From Sphingomonas sp. (GTDB lineage: Bacteria; Pseudomonadota; Alphaproteobacteria; Sphingomonadales; Sphingomonadaceae): a stretch of 64,000 nt of DNA. The stretch spans positions 248,001 through 312,000 of the forward strand of contig NZ_JANINP010000001.1 in assembly GCF_024508665.1 (NCBI RefSeq), given 5' to 3'. Of the stretch, positions 1 to 8,601 are shown in pieces (position 1 is the stretch's first letter; each line of letters starts with the position of its first letter). Position numbers and translations under genes: made by a program. The notes beneath the pieces are model-generated. The model had not been told where the DNA came from. It saw only the letters and a program-made list of their open reading frames with translations, and made no database searches.

Positions 1-94
1 CGGACGTTAACGGTATCGCGTCCGTTACGAGTTGATATTGCTCAATGCTGGATGGGCGATTTTGATCCCTTCCTGTCGGCACTCGCGGGGTCAT
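1..94 (-). CDS. Possible 5' end of an unidentified gene running off the left edge
   Basis: A minus-strand frame opens with an ATG at 94-92 and stays open to the edge of the window (31 codons). A GGGAGG sequence sits about four bases upstream of the ATG, which is an acceptable ribosome binding site. The visible N-terminus starts MTPRVPTGRDQ and matches no family I know. Only the short open length and the binding site support it, so it may be a chance frame. No other convincing gene was found in 1-302. Confidence 0.25.
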   Translation of the reverse strand, partial: MTPRVPTGRDQNRPSSIEQYQLVTDAIPLTS

Positions 95-302
95 GCGGCC
101 TCCCGCAAGGGCTAGGGATTTTCATTTTATCGATACAGATCAGCTGCTTGCGCAGTTGGTCGGTATTGTGGGGCGGGAGGTTGGGCAGTCGCGCAACAGC
201 GAGCTCCGCGCGACGCCGATCACGCGCACGACCGGCACGCGCCGTTCACGACGCGCGGCGGTCGATGGATGGACGATGTTGGCCTGCGCCGGCGGGCGAG
301 GC

Positions 303-1433
303 TCAGCCGCTTGCAGTCGGGACGATCAGATATTTCTCGCCGGTCTTCTTCGCACTGTAGGCGAGCAGGATGTCCTTATCGAGCGCCTCCGCGAGCGAGA
401 TCTCCGCGGTGTAATGGCTGGCGAAGGTGGTGCGGATTTCGGCGGCGACGCGCGCGCGCATGCGCCCGACCACCTCGGCGCCGGCCTTCATCAGAAACGG
501 CGTGAGCAGGAAGCCGCCGACGCCCCAGGCAAATCCGACATCGGGGCCGATCAAGGTCGGCCCGAGGTCAAGCCGGCCATAGATATAGACCTGCTTGTGG
601 GTATTCGAACCATAGCGACTATAGGTCGTCGCATTGCGGTTGGCGGCAACTTCCATCGCCGCGAGGATCTGGCCGGCCAGTTTGCCGCCGCCGATCGCGT
701 CGAATGCCAGCGTAGCGCCGGTTTCGGCAAGCGCATCGACCAATTCGTCGCGGAAATTCTCCGACGTCGAATCGACCACATATTTGGCGCCGATATCGTG
801 CAGGATCTTCGCCTGCTCGGCCGACCGGACGATATTCACCAGGCTCACGCCATCGGCGATGCAGATGCGGTTAAGCATCTGGCCGAGGTTGGAAGCAGCG
901 GCAGTATGAACCAGGGCGGTATACCCTTCGGCGCGCATCGTCTCGACCATCGCCAGCGCGGTCAGCGGATTGACGAATGCCGACGCGCCTTCGCGTGCGG
1001 TTATGCCGTCGGGGAAGGGCAGCAGGTCGGTCAGCCGCGCCTTGCGATATTGCGTGTACATGCCGCCGCCGATCACCGCGACCATCTTGCCGACCAGATC
1101 TTCGGCGCCGTCGCCGGCGGCGATCACCGTGCCGGCGCCTTCATTGCCAACGGGCATCGATTCGTTAAGCCGCGCCCGCACCATCGGCATGCGCTGTTCG
1201 GGTATGCTGGCCGTCAGCACGGGACGATCGGCGGTACCGCCTTGTTCGAGCGTGGCGAGGTCCGCCGGGCCCGTCAGCAGGCCGAGGTCGGATGGATTGA
1301 TCGGCGCGGCCTCGATCCGGACGATCACCTCTCCGGGTCCAGGCGGTGACAATTCGACATCGGCCAGCGACAATTCGAGCTTGCCGTCGGACACCAGCGA
1401 ACGCAGTTCGAGGCCCTTGGTCGATGCGGTCAT
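303..1433 (-). CDS. Medium-chain dehydrogenase/reductase, quinone-oxidoreductase-like
   Basis: This 376-residue protein is a medium-chain reductase (MDR superfamily) of the NADPH:quinone oxidoreductase/zeta-crystallin type. The N-terminal GroES-like part has the typical PPGPGEVIVRIEAAPINPSDL stretch (around residues 30-50), and an EGAGTV motif follows near residue 98. The C-terminal half is a Rossmann domain for NAD(P)H. The cysteine cluster of structural-zinc alcohol dehydrogenases is absent, so a zinc-free reductase acting on quinones or enals is more likely. The length fits the family. It is a single gene with 67 bp to the convergently oriented-in-series peptidase gene upstream. Its substrate cannot be told from sequence. 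Confidence 0.85.
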   Translation of the reverse strand: MTASTKGLELRSLVSDGKLELSLADVELSPPGPGEVIVRIEAAPINPSDLGLLTGPADLATLEQGGTADRPVLTASIPEQRMPMVRARLNESMPVGNEGAGTVIAAGDGAEDLVGKMVAVIGGGMYTQYRKARLTDLLPFPDGITAREGASAFVNPLTALAMVETMRAEGYTALVHTAAASNLGQMLNRICIADGVSLVNIVRSAEQAKILHDIGAKYVVDSTSENFRDELVDALAETGATLAFDAIGGGKLAGQILAAMEVAANRNATTYSRYGSNTHKQVYIYGRLDLGPTLIGPDVGFAWGVGGFLLTPFLMKAGAEVVGRMRARVAAEIRTTFASHYTAEISLAEALDKDILLAYSAKKTGEKYLIVPTASG

Positions 1434-1500
1434 TCCATCCTCCCAGATTTTTCGATTGTCCGGTATGTAAACCGGGGCGGGATGGACGCAAGCCCGAACG

Positions 1501-2853
1501 TCAGGGTTTCGGCCGGCCCTCCGCTTTCCACTCCGGTTTGAAGCCGCCGCTCGCGAGCAGGCTCACCGGCGCGACCAGCGACCGGATCGCGTTGGTCATA
1601 TAGTCGATATCGAGATTCTCGACGGTGTCGGTCGGCTGGTGATAGGTCGGCACCACCGCCCAGCCCGAGAAGGTGTGCGCGACGATCCCCTTGAGTGCGA
1701 GCGAGTAATTGTCCGACCGTTCGAAGAAATGCTGGTCGGGATAGGGGTCGGACGCGATCAGGGCGCCCCGGCTCTTCATCATGTCGAACAGGTTGGAGCG
1801 TTCGGAGCCGGTCATCATCAGGGATCCCTTGGGAAGCTTCGGATCCTGCGCGCCGATCATCTCGAACTCGATATTCGCGACGAGATCGGTCAGCGCCACC
1901 GGCGGATGCTCGCCGAACCAGGTCGAGCCGAGTCCGCCAATCTCCTCGCTGCCATAAGCGACGAACAGGATGCCGCGCTTCTGCCGCCCCATCGCGGCGA
2001 AGGCGCGCGCGAGTTCGATGACGGCGACGGTGCCGGAAGCATCGTCATTGGCGCCGGGCATGACAATGCCGTCCGGCCGCACGCCGAGATGGTCGAGATG
2101 CGCCGACAACAGGATCACGCCTGCCTTGGGATCGGTGCCCGGCAGATAGCCGATCGCATTGGTGGTGGTCGCCTTGGTGGTTTCGATCGGAACATGGATC
2201 GATATCTCGGCGCCTGCGGCGATACCGGCCAGCGCTTCGGCCGGTATCGTTGCGATCGTCATCGGCGGGCGACGGCTCGGCGTGCCCTCGATCGTCGTCG
2301 GCAAGGACGGTTTGCCGCCGATCATGGCCAGGAATTTGCGGCTGGCATCGCTCTCGGCGGTCAGCACCAATTTGACGCCCTTGCCGCGCAGCTTGCGGGC
2401 GAACGTCATCAGGTCGTCGGCCGGTCCGGTATAGAGGATCACGTCGGCCGCGGGGATGTCGCCATCGGGGCGCGTTACGATGACTGCCTTGCCGCCTGCG
2501 GTGCCGCCGCCCGTCAGCAACAGGTTGGCGCCCGCCACCGGTTTGCCGTCGACGGTCAGGACCGGCGGGGCGGCGATTGCGCGGCGGGTCAGCGGCGCGG
2601 TCTGGAGATAGGAATCCATGCCGGGCGCCCGGCGCAGTCCGAAATCGCGAAACAACGACGCGACATAGCCGGCGGCGATCGCCTCATCGGCGGTAGCGCT
2701 GCCGCGTCCGCGCAAGCCCGGCCCGGCGAGCAGCATCTCTTCGGCGAGGACTCGGTCGCGGTCGATCGTCGGCGGCGCCTTGTCGCGCGACAAGGCGGGA
2801 ATCGCCGGCAACATTGCGAGCGCCAGCGCCGCGACCAGACTTATCTTTTTCAT
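1501..2853 (-). CDS. Secreted M28-family zinc aminopeptidase
   Basis: This is a 450-residue exported metallopeptidase. It starts with a Sec signal peptide (MKKISLVAALALAMLPAIPALS). A protease-associated-like insert comes next, and the C-terminal half is the M28 catalytic domain. The di-zinc ligands are visible as SAHLDHLG, GANDDASGT and YGSEEIGG, with a late histidine in GIVAHTFSG. Family members release N-terminal amino acids or dipeptides from peptides in the periplasm or outside the cell. It lies 53 bp downstream of engB on the same strand but is not functionally tied to it. Exact specificity is unknown. Confidence 0.9.
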   Translation of the reverse strand: MKKISLVAALALAMLPAIPALSRDKAPPTIDRDRVLAEEMLLAGPGLRGRGSATADEAIAAGYVASLFRDFGLRRAPGMDSYLQTAPLTRRAIAAPPVLTVDGKPVAGANLLLTGGGTAGGKAVIVTRPDGDIPAADVILYTGPADDLMTFARKLRGKGVKLVLTAESDASRKFLAMIGGKPSLPTTIEGTPSRRPPMTIATIPAEALAGIAAGAEISIHVPIETTKATTTNAIGYLPGTDPKAGVILLSAHLDHLGVRPDGIVMPGANDDASGTVAVIELARAFAAMGRQKRGILFVAYGSEEIGGLGSTWFGEHPPVALTDLVANIEFEMIGAQDPKLPKGSLMMTGSERSNLFDMMKSRGALIASDPYPDQHFFERSDNYSLALKGIVAHTFSGWAVVPTYHQPTDTVENLDIDYMTNAIRSLVAPVSLLASGGFKPEWKAEGRPKP

Positions 2854-2906
2854 TGATGCTCCCCGGACCCGTCTGCGCGATCCTTAGGAAGGCCGGCGCG
2901 GGAAAG

Positions 2907-3545
2907 CTAGCCGAGCGCCTCGATCACCGCTGCGCGCAATTCGGGCATGCCGAGCCCCGTCTCGCTCGAGGTCGACAGGATGTCGGGATGTGCGGCCGGA
3001 CGCTTGCGCGCTTCCTCGGCGGTCTGGGCAGCGACCTTGTCCAGCTCGGTCGGCTTGATCTTGTCCGCTTTGGTCAGGACCAGGCGGTAACTCACCGCTG
3101 CCTTGTCGAGCATGTCCATGATCTCGCGATCGACATCCTTGATGCCGTGCCGCGCGTCGATCAGCACCAACGCCCGCTTGAGCGCCTGGCGCCCGCGCAG
3201 GAAGTCGTTGACCAGGTACCGCCATTTCCTGACAACGTCCTTGGGCGCCTTGGCGAAACCATAGCCCGGCATGTCGACCAGCCGAAAGGCGAGGGGCTCG
3301 CCCACGTCGAAGAAGTTGAGCTCCTGTGTCCGACCCGGCGTGTTCGAGGTACGCGCCAGCGCGTTGCGGTTGGTCAGCTTGTTGAGCAGCGACGATTTGC
3401 CGACGTTCGACCGGCCGGCGAACGCGATTTCGGGCACCATCGGATCGGGCAGATGCTCGAGCGCCGGCGCGGATTTGAGGAATGCGACCGGGCCGGCGAA
3501 AATCTTGCGCGCCGTCTCGATCGCGTCCTCGTCGAACTCGCTCAC
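2907..3545 (-). CDS. engB: Ribosome biogenesis GTPase EngB (YihA/YsxC)
   Basis: This 212-residue TRAFAC-class GTPase acts in large-subunit ribosome assembly in the cytoplasm. The G1 loop is GRSNVGKSSLLN (near residue 44), G3 is DMPGYG, G4 is TKAD and G5 is the SSETGLG segment. Length and motif order are normal for EngB. It starts one base after the yidC stop codon (which ends at 3547), so the two are almost certainly co-transcribed in the rpmH-rnpA-yidD-yidC-engB block. This gene order is common in alphaproteobacteria. Confidence 0.97.
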   Translation of the reverse strand: MSEFDEDAIETARKIFAGPVAFLKSAPALEHLPDPMVPEIAFAGRSNVGKSSLLNKLTNRNALARTSNTPGRTQELNFFDVGEPLAFRLVDMPGYGFAKAPKDVVRKWRYLVNDFLRGRQALKRALVLIDARHGIKDVDREIMDMLDKAAVSYRLVLTKADKIKPTELDKVAAQTAEEARKRPAAHPDILSTSSETGLGMPELRAAVIEALG

Positions 3546-3546
3546 G

Positions 3547-5253
3547 TTATTTGACCGCCGGTTGCTTGAGTGCGGGGTGCCGCGCGTAGAGAATACGCTG
3601 CTGCAGCACGGTCAACAGGTTGCTGGTGATCCAGTAGACCTGGAGCCCGACCGCGAACGGCGCCATCACGAACATCAGCACCCAGGGCATCAGCGCGAAG
3701 ACCTGCTTCTGCGCATCGTCCATCGGCTGCGGGTTCATCTTGAACTGCAGCCACATCGAGATGCCGAGCAGGATCGGCACCACGCCGATCGCGATCATGT
3801 GCGGCGGGGTGAAGTTCAACAGGCCGAACAGGTTGAGTGGCGTCAGCGGATCCGGCGCGGACAGATCCTTGATCCAGCCGACAAACGGCTGGTGCCGCAT
3901 TTCGATCGTCAGCATCAGCACCTTGTAGAGCGAATACATGATCGGAATCTGGAGGAAGGTCGGCAGGCAGCCGGCGAGCGGGTTGACCCCTTCGGCCTTG
4001 TACAGCGCCATTACTTCCTGTTGCTGGCGCTGCTTGTCATCCTTATGCTTTTCCTGCAGCGCCTTCATCTTCGGCTGGATCGCGCGCATCTGCGCCATCG
4101 AGGCGAACTGGCGCTGCGCGATCGGGAAGATCAGCAGACGGATTGTCACGGTCAGCAGCATGATGGCCACGCCGAAATTGCCGACCATGCGGAACAGCCA
4201 GTCGAGATAATAGAAGATCGGCTTTTCGATGATGCGGAACCAGCCCCAGTCGAGCGCATAGTCGAGCTTACTGACGCCGTCCTTGTCGGTATAATGGTCG
4301 AGCAGCCGCACTTCCTTCGCGCCGGCGAAGAAGCGGCTGGTCTGGGTCAGCCGCTGGCCGGGCGCCAGATCCTTGGCGATGCGCGAATAGTCGGCCTGAT
4401 AGCCGCCCTTGCCGGTCGACTGGAACTCGCCGGCGAAGCCCGCCGCCTGATCGGGGATCAAGGCGGTCAGCCAATATTTATCGGTGAAGCCCAGCCAGCC
4501 GCCGGTGGACGAGAATTTTTGCGTCCCCTTGTCGACGTCCTTCCAATTGACGTCGTAATCGGCGGTGCCGTTGTGGACCGACATCGGGCCGACCTGGATC
4601 GACCAGGTGTCGAGATCCTTCGACGCCTCGGCGCGATTGACCAGGCCGTAAGGCGCGACCTTGATCGGCTGTGCAGCGCCATTGGCCACCGTCTGGCGGA
4701 CGGTGAACATGTAGTCCTTGTCGACCGCGAGATTGATTTCGAAACGCTGGCCCTGGCCGTTGGTGGTGGTCAATATAAGCGGCTTGCCGGGGGCGAGGAC
4801 GCTGCCGCTCGCGGTCCATACGGTGTCGGGCGAGGGCGGCTTGATGCCGGTGTCCTGCCAGCCGAACTCGGCGAAATAGGCGCCGGCCGTACCCGCCGGC
4901 GACAACAAGCGGATCGGCGGCGAGTTCTTGTCGACCGTATCCTTGTATTGGGTGAGGAGCAGATCGTCGATCCGCGCGCCCTTCAGGTTGATCGAGCCCT
5001 TGAGCGTCGGCGTGTCGATCGCGACGCGCTGCGCCGCGGTTTCGCCGAGCACGGCCTTGATGTCGCGAATCGCGCTCGGGCTGGCGGCGGTCGGAGCGCC
5101 GGGGCTGGGTTGGACCTGGGTCTTGCCGCCCTGGATCTTGGTGACCGGCGGATTGGCCGGCGGCAGGATGCGGTTCATCACCAGCGGCCAGGCGAACAGC
5201 AGCACTACCGCCAGGATCGCGAACGTGATGAAGTTGCGATTGTCGTTGTTCAC
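3547..5253 (-). CDS. yidC: Membrane protein insertase YidC
   Basis: This 568-residue inner-membrane protein inserts and folds membrane proteins, alone or with SecYEG. It has an N-terminal membrane anchor (FITFAILAVVLLFAWPLVMN), a low-complexity PSPGAPTAASPS stretch, a large periplasmic P1 domain (about 60-340), and the conserved five-helix core near the C-terminus. The core includes RLLIFPIAQRQFASMAQM and the coiled cytoplasmic loop MRAIQPKMKALQEKH. The domain layout and length match Gram-negative YidC. It lies 26 bp after yidD and abuts engB. Confidence 0.97.
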   Translation of the reverse strand: MNNDNRNFITFAILAVVLLFAWPLVMNRILPPANPPVTKIQGGKTQVQPSPGAPTAASPSAIRDIKAVLGETAAQRVAIDTPTLKGSINLKGARIDDLLLTQYKDTVDKNSPPIRLLSPAGTAGAYFAEFGWQDTGIKPPSPDTVWTASGSVLAPGKPLILTTTNGQGQRFEINLAVDKDYMFTVRQTVANGAAQPIKVAPYGLVNRAEASKDLDTWSIQVGPMSVHNGTADYDVNWKDVDKGTQKFSSTGGWLGFTDKYWLTALIPDQAAGFAGEFQSTGKGGYQADYSRIAKDLAPGQRLTQTSRFFAGAKEVRLLDHYTDKDGVSKLDYALDWGWFRIIEKPIFYYLDWLFRMVGNFGVAIMLLTVTIRLLIFPIAQRQFASMAQMRAIQPKMKALQEKHKDDKQRQQQEVMALYKAEGVNPLAGCLPTFLQIPIMYSLYKVLMLTIEMRHQPFVGWIKDLSAPDPLTPLNLFGLLNFTPPHMIAIGVVPILLGISMWLQFKMNPQPMDDAQKQVFALMPWVLMFVMAPFAVGLQVYWITSNLLTVLQQRILYARHPALKQPAVK

Positions 5254-5279
5254 GCGTTCAGGAACCTTCGATCAGAATT

Positions 5280-5492
5280 CTAGGGAACGGGATCGGGCCC
5301 GTACCCGCCCCAGGGATGACATCGGGCGATGCGTTTGACCGCCAGCCACCCGCCCTTCAACGCGCCATAGCGGCGAAGCGCGGTGATTGCATAGGCCGAA
5401 CAGGACGGCTGATAGCGACAGGTCGGCGGCATGATCGCCGAGGGGCCGATTTGCCACAGCCGAACCAGCGCGATCAGCATTTTGGCGATCAT
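5280..5492 (-). CDS. yidD: Membrane protein insertion efficiency factor YidD
   Basis: This is a 70-residue protein of the YidD/haemolytic family. The family signature is seen as CRYQPSCSAYAITALRRYG, followed by the HPWGGYGPDPVP tail. YidD sits at the inner membrane with an N-terminal amphipathic helix and helps YidC-dependent insertion. The start overlaps the rnpA stop in an ATGA arrangement (5489-5492), which implies translational coupling. The size is typical. Confidence 0.95.
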   Translation of the reverse strand: MIAKMLIALVRLWQIGPSAIMPPTCRYQPSCSAYAITALRRYGALKGGWLAVKRIARCHPWGGYGPDPVP

Positions 5493-5815
5493 CGCGACAC
5501 CTTCGCCAGTGCTTTGGCCAAGTCGATTTTAAGCTGCGTGAAGTCCCGAGTCAGCGCGTCGGGGCGCCCGATCAGCACATGATCGGCGCCGGCGACGCCG
5601 CTGGTGCTCAGCACGTCATGCGCCAGCGCCCGGAAACGCCGCTTGATGCGGTTGCGCACCACCGCGTTGCCGATCTTCTTGGTGACGGTATAACCGACGC
5701 GCATCGTCGCATCATTGTCGTCGCGCGGGCGGACCAGCAGGACGAAGGCCGGCATCGGCGCGCGTTTGCCGCTGTTGGCCGCGAGGAAGTCACGACGCTT
5801 GGTCAGCGTGATCAC
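5489..5815 (-). CDS. rnpA: Ribonuclease P protein component RnpA
   Basis: This protein subunit of RNase P helps the catalytic RNA bind and cleave pre-tRNA leaders. The signature is KRRDFLAAN at the start, VGYTVTKKIGNAVVRNRIKRR in the middle and basic residues throughout. The frame stays open far upstream, across rpmH in another frame, so the start must be chosen. I take the GTG at 5815-5813, giving 108 residues with VITLTKRRDF at the N-terminus, the usual family start. A GGAGAG lies close to it at short spacing. A TTG about 25 codons upstream is possible but lacks a binding site. The stop overlaps yidD by four bases. Confidence 0.9.
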   Translation of the reverse strand: MITLTKRRDFLAANSGKRAPMPAFVLLVRPRDDNDATMRVGYTVTKKIGNAVVRNRIKRRFRALAHDVLSTSGVAGADHVLIGRPDALTRDFTQLKIDLAKALAKVSR

Positions 5816-5843
5816 GCTCTCCGTCGCCGGCGCCGAAACGGCA

Positions 5844-5874
5844 CCAGCCCGCGTCCCTGACGGGAGCGGGCTGG
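5844..5874 (-). promoter_or_regulatory. Stem-loop between rpmH and rnpA
   Basis: CCAGCCCGC (5844-5852) pairs perfectly with GCGGGCTGG (5866-5874). The 13-base loop contains a further short stem (TCCC with GGGA). There is no U-tract, so it is probably an RNA processing or attenuation element in the rpmH-rnpA transcript and not a terminator. Its role is inferred from position only. Confidence 0.5.
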
Positions 5875-5904
5875 CGAAATCCTGCGGCAAAGCAGGGTCG
5901 GGTG

Positions 5905-6039
5905 TTACGCCGACAGCTTCTTGCGGCCGCGATTGCGACGCGCACGGATCACATTGCGTCCGCCCACCGTCGCCATCCGCGCGCGGAAGCCGTGCCGGCG
6001 CGCACGCACCAGGTTGCTCGGCTGAAAAGTCCGCTTCAT
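5905..6039 (-). CDS. rpmH: 50S ribosomal protein L34
   Basis: This 44-residue, very basic protein starts [18 protein letters not shown] and ends [10 protein letters not shown], the classic bL34 sequence. It is a structural protein of the large ribosomal subunit. It lies in a different frame from the long open frame that surrounds it. The stop TAA is at 5907-5905 and the start ATG at 6039-6037. It is the first gene of the rpmH-rnpA-yidD-yidC-engB block and is divergent from comM, so the 6040-6268 gap should hold promoters for both directions. Confidence 0.97.
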   Translation of the reverse strand: MKRTFQPSNLVRARRHGFRARMATVGGRNVIRARRNRGRKKLSA

Positions 6040-6268
6040 CGTTCATTCCCTGTACGTCGAAATTGAAAAGGGCCGCCACAGGGACGGCCTTGTGGGGTGG
6101 GCGCTTAAGCAAGAGCGCAGCCGAAGTCAATGTGGAACGGTCAGCCGGCATGGCGCGCAGATGGGAACGGTGTCTTGGCGATGCAAGGCACGTGAGATGG
6201 CGCCAAAATGGCGATAATCCCAATCACGCCGGCGGGATAGCAGGCTAAGCAGGGGGCAGGGAGCCCGC

Positions 6269-7777
6269 ATGACCACCATCGTTTCGACCGTCGCCTATCT
6301 CGGACTGGAAGCACGCGCGGTCGAAGTGCAGGTGCAGCTGATCCCCGGGTTGCCAAAGTTCATCGTCGTCGGACTTGCCGACAAGGCGGTAGCGGAGAGC
6401 CGCGAGCGCGTGCGCGGAGCGATCGCGGCGATGGGGCTGTCGATGCCGCCCAAGCATATCGTCGTGAACCTGTCGCCGGCCGACTTGCCCAAGGAGGGGA
6501 CGCATTTCGACTTGCCGATCGCGCTCGGCCTGCTCGGGGCGATGGGGGTGGTCGATGCAGAGACGCTGAGCGAATTGGTCGTGGTCGGCGAACTCGGGCT
6601 CAATGGCCGTATCGCGCCGTCGCCGGGCGTCCTGCTCGCCGCGCTCCATGCGTCGAGCGAAGGGAAGGGGCTGGTCTGCCCGGCGGCGCAGGGCGCGGAA
6701 GCGGCCTGGGCGGGATCGATCGACGTGATCGCCGCGCCCGACCTGATCGGCTTGCTCAATCACCTCAAGGGCAATCAGCTGATCGGCCCGCCGCAACCCG
6801 GCGAGGCTGCCGAACCTGTCGCTGGTCCCGATCTCCGGCAAGTCAAAGGGCAGGAAACCGCCAAGCGCGCGCTGGAGATCGCCGCGGCCGGCGCGCACAA
6901 TCTATTGATGATCGGCCCGCCGGGCGCGGGCAAGTCGCTGATGGCCTCATGCTTGCCGGGCATCCTGCCACCGCTCGACGCCGCCGAGGCACTCGAAGTG
7001 TCGATGGTCCAATCGGTCGCCGGCACGCTCGACGGCGGACGGATCACGCGGGCCCGGCCTTATCGCGCCCCGCACCATTCGGCGTCGATGGCGGCTTTGG
7101 TCGGCGGTGGGCTCAAGGTGCGGCCGGGCGAAGTCAGCATGGCGCATCTCGGCGTGCTGTTCCTCGACGAGCTGCCCGAATTCCAGCGCGTCGTACTCGA
7201 TTCGCTGCGCCAGCCGCTCGAGACCGGGACGGTCAGCGTCGCGCGGGCCAATGCGCATGTGACCTTTCCGGCGCGCGTGCAACTGATTGCGGCGATGAAT
7301 CCGTGCCGGTGCGGCCATCTCGGCGACGCGTCGCTGGCCTGCGCCCGCGCGCCCAGATGCGCCGCCGACTATCAGGCCAAGGTGTCGGGGCCGCTGCTCG
7401 ACCGTATCGACTTGCACGTCGAGGTGCAGTCGGTCAGCGCCGCCGACCTCGTCCTGCCGCCGCCGGCCGAGGGATCGGCGGAAGTCGCGCGGCGCGTGAT
7501 GGCGGCGCGCGAGGTTCAGGCGCGGCGTTATGCCGACGAAGCGGCCCGCACCAATGCCGAGGCCGATGGCGATCTGCTCGAGGTAGTGGCGACGCCCGAC
7601 GAAGCCGGGCGCACCTTGCTGGCCCAGGCGTCCGAGGCGATGCGGCTGTCGGCGCGCGGCTATACGCGCGTGCTCAGGGTCGCGCGGACCATCGCGGATC
7701 TCGCCGGCGCTCCCGATGTCGGGCGGGTCCATGTCGCCGAGGCGCTGAGCTATCGCCGCAGGGGCCCGTCCAGCTGA
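6269..7777 (+). CDS. comM: YifB/ComM-family Mg-chelatase-like AAA+ ATPase
   Basis: This 502-residue protein belongs to the ComM/YifB family, a hexameric helicase that promotes branch migration in natural transformation. The N-terminal ChlI-like/Lon-protease-fold domain (about 1-170) is followed by the AAA+ core with Walker A GPPGAGKS (near 218) and Walker B VLFLDELPEF. A cysteine pattern (NPCRCGHLGD, then CARAPRC) and a C-terminal Mg-chelatase domain follow. The ATG has a GGGGCAGGGAG stretch upstream. Length and motifs are normal. It is divergent from rpmH. Confidence 0.95.
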   Translation: MTTIVSTVAYLGLEARAVEVQVQLIPGLPKFIVVGLADKAVAESRERVRGAIAAMGLSMPPKHIVVNLSPADLPKEGTHFDLPIALGLLGAMGVVDAETLSELVVVGELGLNGRIAPSPGVLLAALHASSEGKGLVCPAAQGAEAAWAGSIDVIAAPDLIGLLNHLKGNQLIGPPQPGEAAEPVAGPDLRQVKGQETAKRALEIAAAGAHNLLMIGPPGAGKSLMASCLPGILPPLDAAEALEVSMVQSVAGTLDGGRITRARPYRAPHHSASMAALVGGGLKVRPGEVSMAHLGVLFLDELPEFQRVVLDSLRQPLETGTVSVARANAHVTFPARVQLIAAMNPCRCGHLGDASLACARAPRCAADYQAKVSGPLLDRIDLHVEVQSVSAADLVLPPPAEGSAEVARRVMAAREVQARRYADEAARTNAEADGDLLEVVATPDEAGRTLLAQASEAMRLSARGYTRVLRVARTIADLAGAPDVGRVHVAEALSYRRRGPSS

Positions 7778-7856
7778 GGGACGGTGCTGCGGCTATAGAG
7801 TTGTATTCCCCCCGGAAAGCCGTCAGGCTGCTCTCGCGACTCGGGGGAGCATCTCG

Positions 7857-8003
7857 ATGACGGGATGGATGGCGCCGGATCTGGCGCTGCATATCTGCCG
7901 CATTTCAGGACCCGCTGCGGTCAACGGGCGCCCGTCGGTGACGTTCACCGACGAGGATGCCGCAGCATCGGCCTGGGCGGCGTGCCTTCTCGCGAGACGA
8001 TAG
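7857..8003 (+). CDS. Small hypothetical protein, 48 residues
   Basis: An ATG at 7857 opens a 48-codon frame ending with TAG at 8001-8003. A strong GGGGGAG binding site lies seven bases upstream. The product begins MTGWMAPDLALHICRISG and contains a TFTDEDAAASAWAACL segment. It has two cysteines and no signal peptide or clear membrane helix. Codon use is like that of the neighbours. It ends 17 bp before the first DUF805 gene and could share its transcript. I recognise no family. It is too short for most automatic gene callers. Confidence 0.55.
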   Translation: MTGWMAPDLALHICRISGPAAVNGRPSVTFTDEDAAASAWAACLLARR

Positions 8004-8020
8004 CCAACAGGAGAGTTCAA

Positions 8021-8554
8021 ATGGAATGGATGTTGTTGCCGCTCAAGCGCTATGCCGATTTCCAGGGCCGGTCCCGCCGGATGGAATTCTGGATGTGGGT
8101 TCTGTTTACGCTCATCGTTGGGATCGTTTTGGGCCTCGTCGATGGCCTATTGGGTCTCCGGTTTGGGCCGAGCTCGTCGACCTACTACGCGTCCAGCGGA
8201 GCCGCCGGTTTTTCGACATTCTCCAGCATCGGCATTCTCGGGGGCTTATGGTCGCTGGCGACGCTGGTGCCTAATATCGCGGTCGCGGTGCGCCGCCTGC
8301 ACGACACCAATCGTACCGGCTGGTGGCTGCTCTTGCCGGTAATTCCCTACGTCATCGGCTTGTTCATCATGCTGGGCGCTGCCGCCGGCCAAAACCTCGG
8401 CTTGGTCGCCATCGGCGGAATATTCACGCTCATCGGCTTGGTCTGTGCGATCGTGTTGCTCGTCTTCTACTGCTTGCCGGGCACGCCCGGTCCGAACCGC
8501 TTCGGACCCGATCCAATGGGGAGCACCGGCGATCTGGCGCAAACCTTCCGGTAA
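8021..8554 (+). CDS. DUF805 membrane protein, first copy
   Basis: This 177-residue inner-membrane protein belongs to the DUF805 (YhaH-like) family. It starts MEWMLLPLKRYADFQGRS, with the family's RYADF.GRSRR.EFW motif, and has four hydrophobic segments and the RRLHDTNRTGWWLLL loop. The start is placed at the ATG after CAGGAGAG, although the frame is open further upstream. The biochemical function of the family is unknown. It is followed 47 bp later by a close paralogue, so this is a tandem duplication. Confidence 0.9.
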   Translation: MEWMLLPLKRYADFQGRSRRMEFWMWVLFTLIVGIVLGLVDGLLGLRFGPSSSTYYASSGAAGFSTFSSIGILGGLWSLATLVPNIAVAVRRLHDTNRTGWWLLLPVIPYVIGLFIMLGAAAGQNLGLVAIGGIFTLIGLVCAIVLLVFYCLPGTPGPNRFGPDPMGSTGDLAQTFR

Positions 8555-8601
8555 GCGCCGCCGCGCCGCGCGGTAGAGACGAGAAGAGGGGGACGGTTTA
8601 C

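Noticed and set aside
93..1349. Long plus-strand frame of 418 codons
   Set aside because: It is antisense to the MDR oxidoreductase and has no protein-like motif; GC-rich codon bias leaves such shadow frames open.
3271..5283. 670-codon plus-strand frame opposite yidC and engB
   Set aside because: Its sequence is histidine/arginine-rich antisense of yidC; both real genes on the other strand have full family motifs.
5816..6223. N-terminal extension of rnpA across rpmH
   Set aside because: The extension has no RnpA similarity and overlaps the intact rpmH gene; the family start lies at about 5815.
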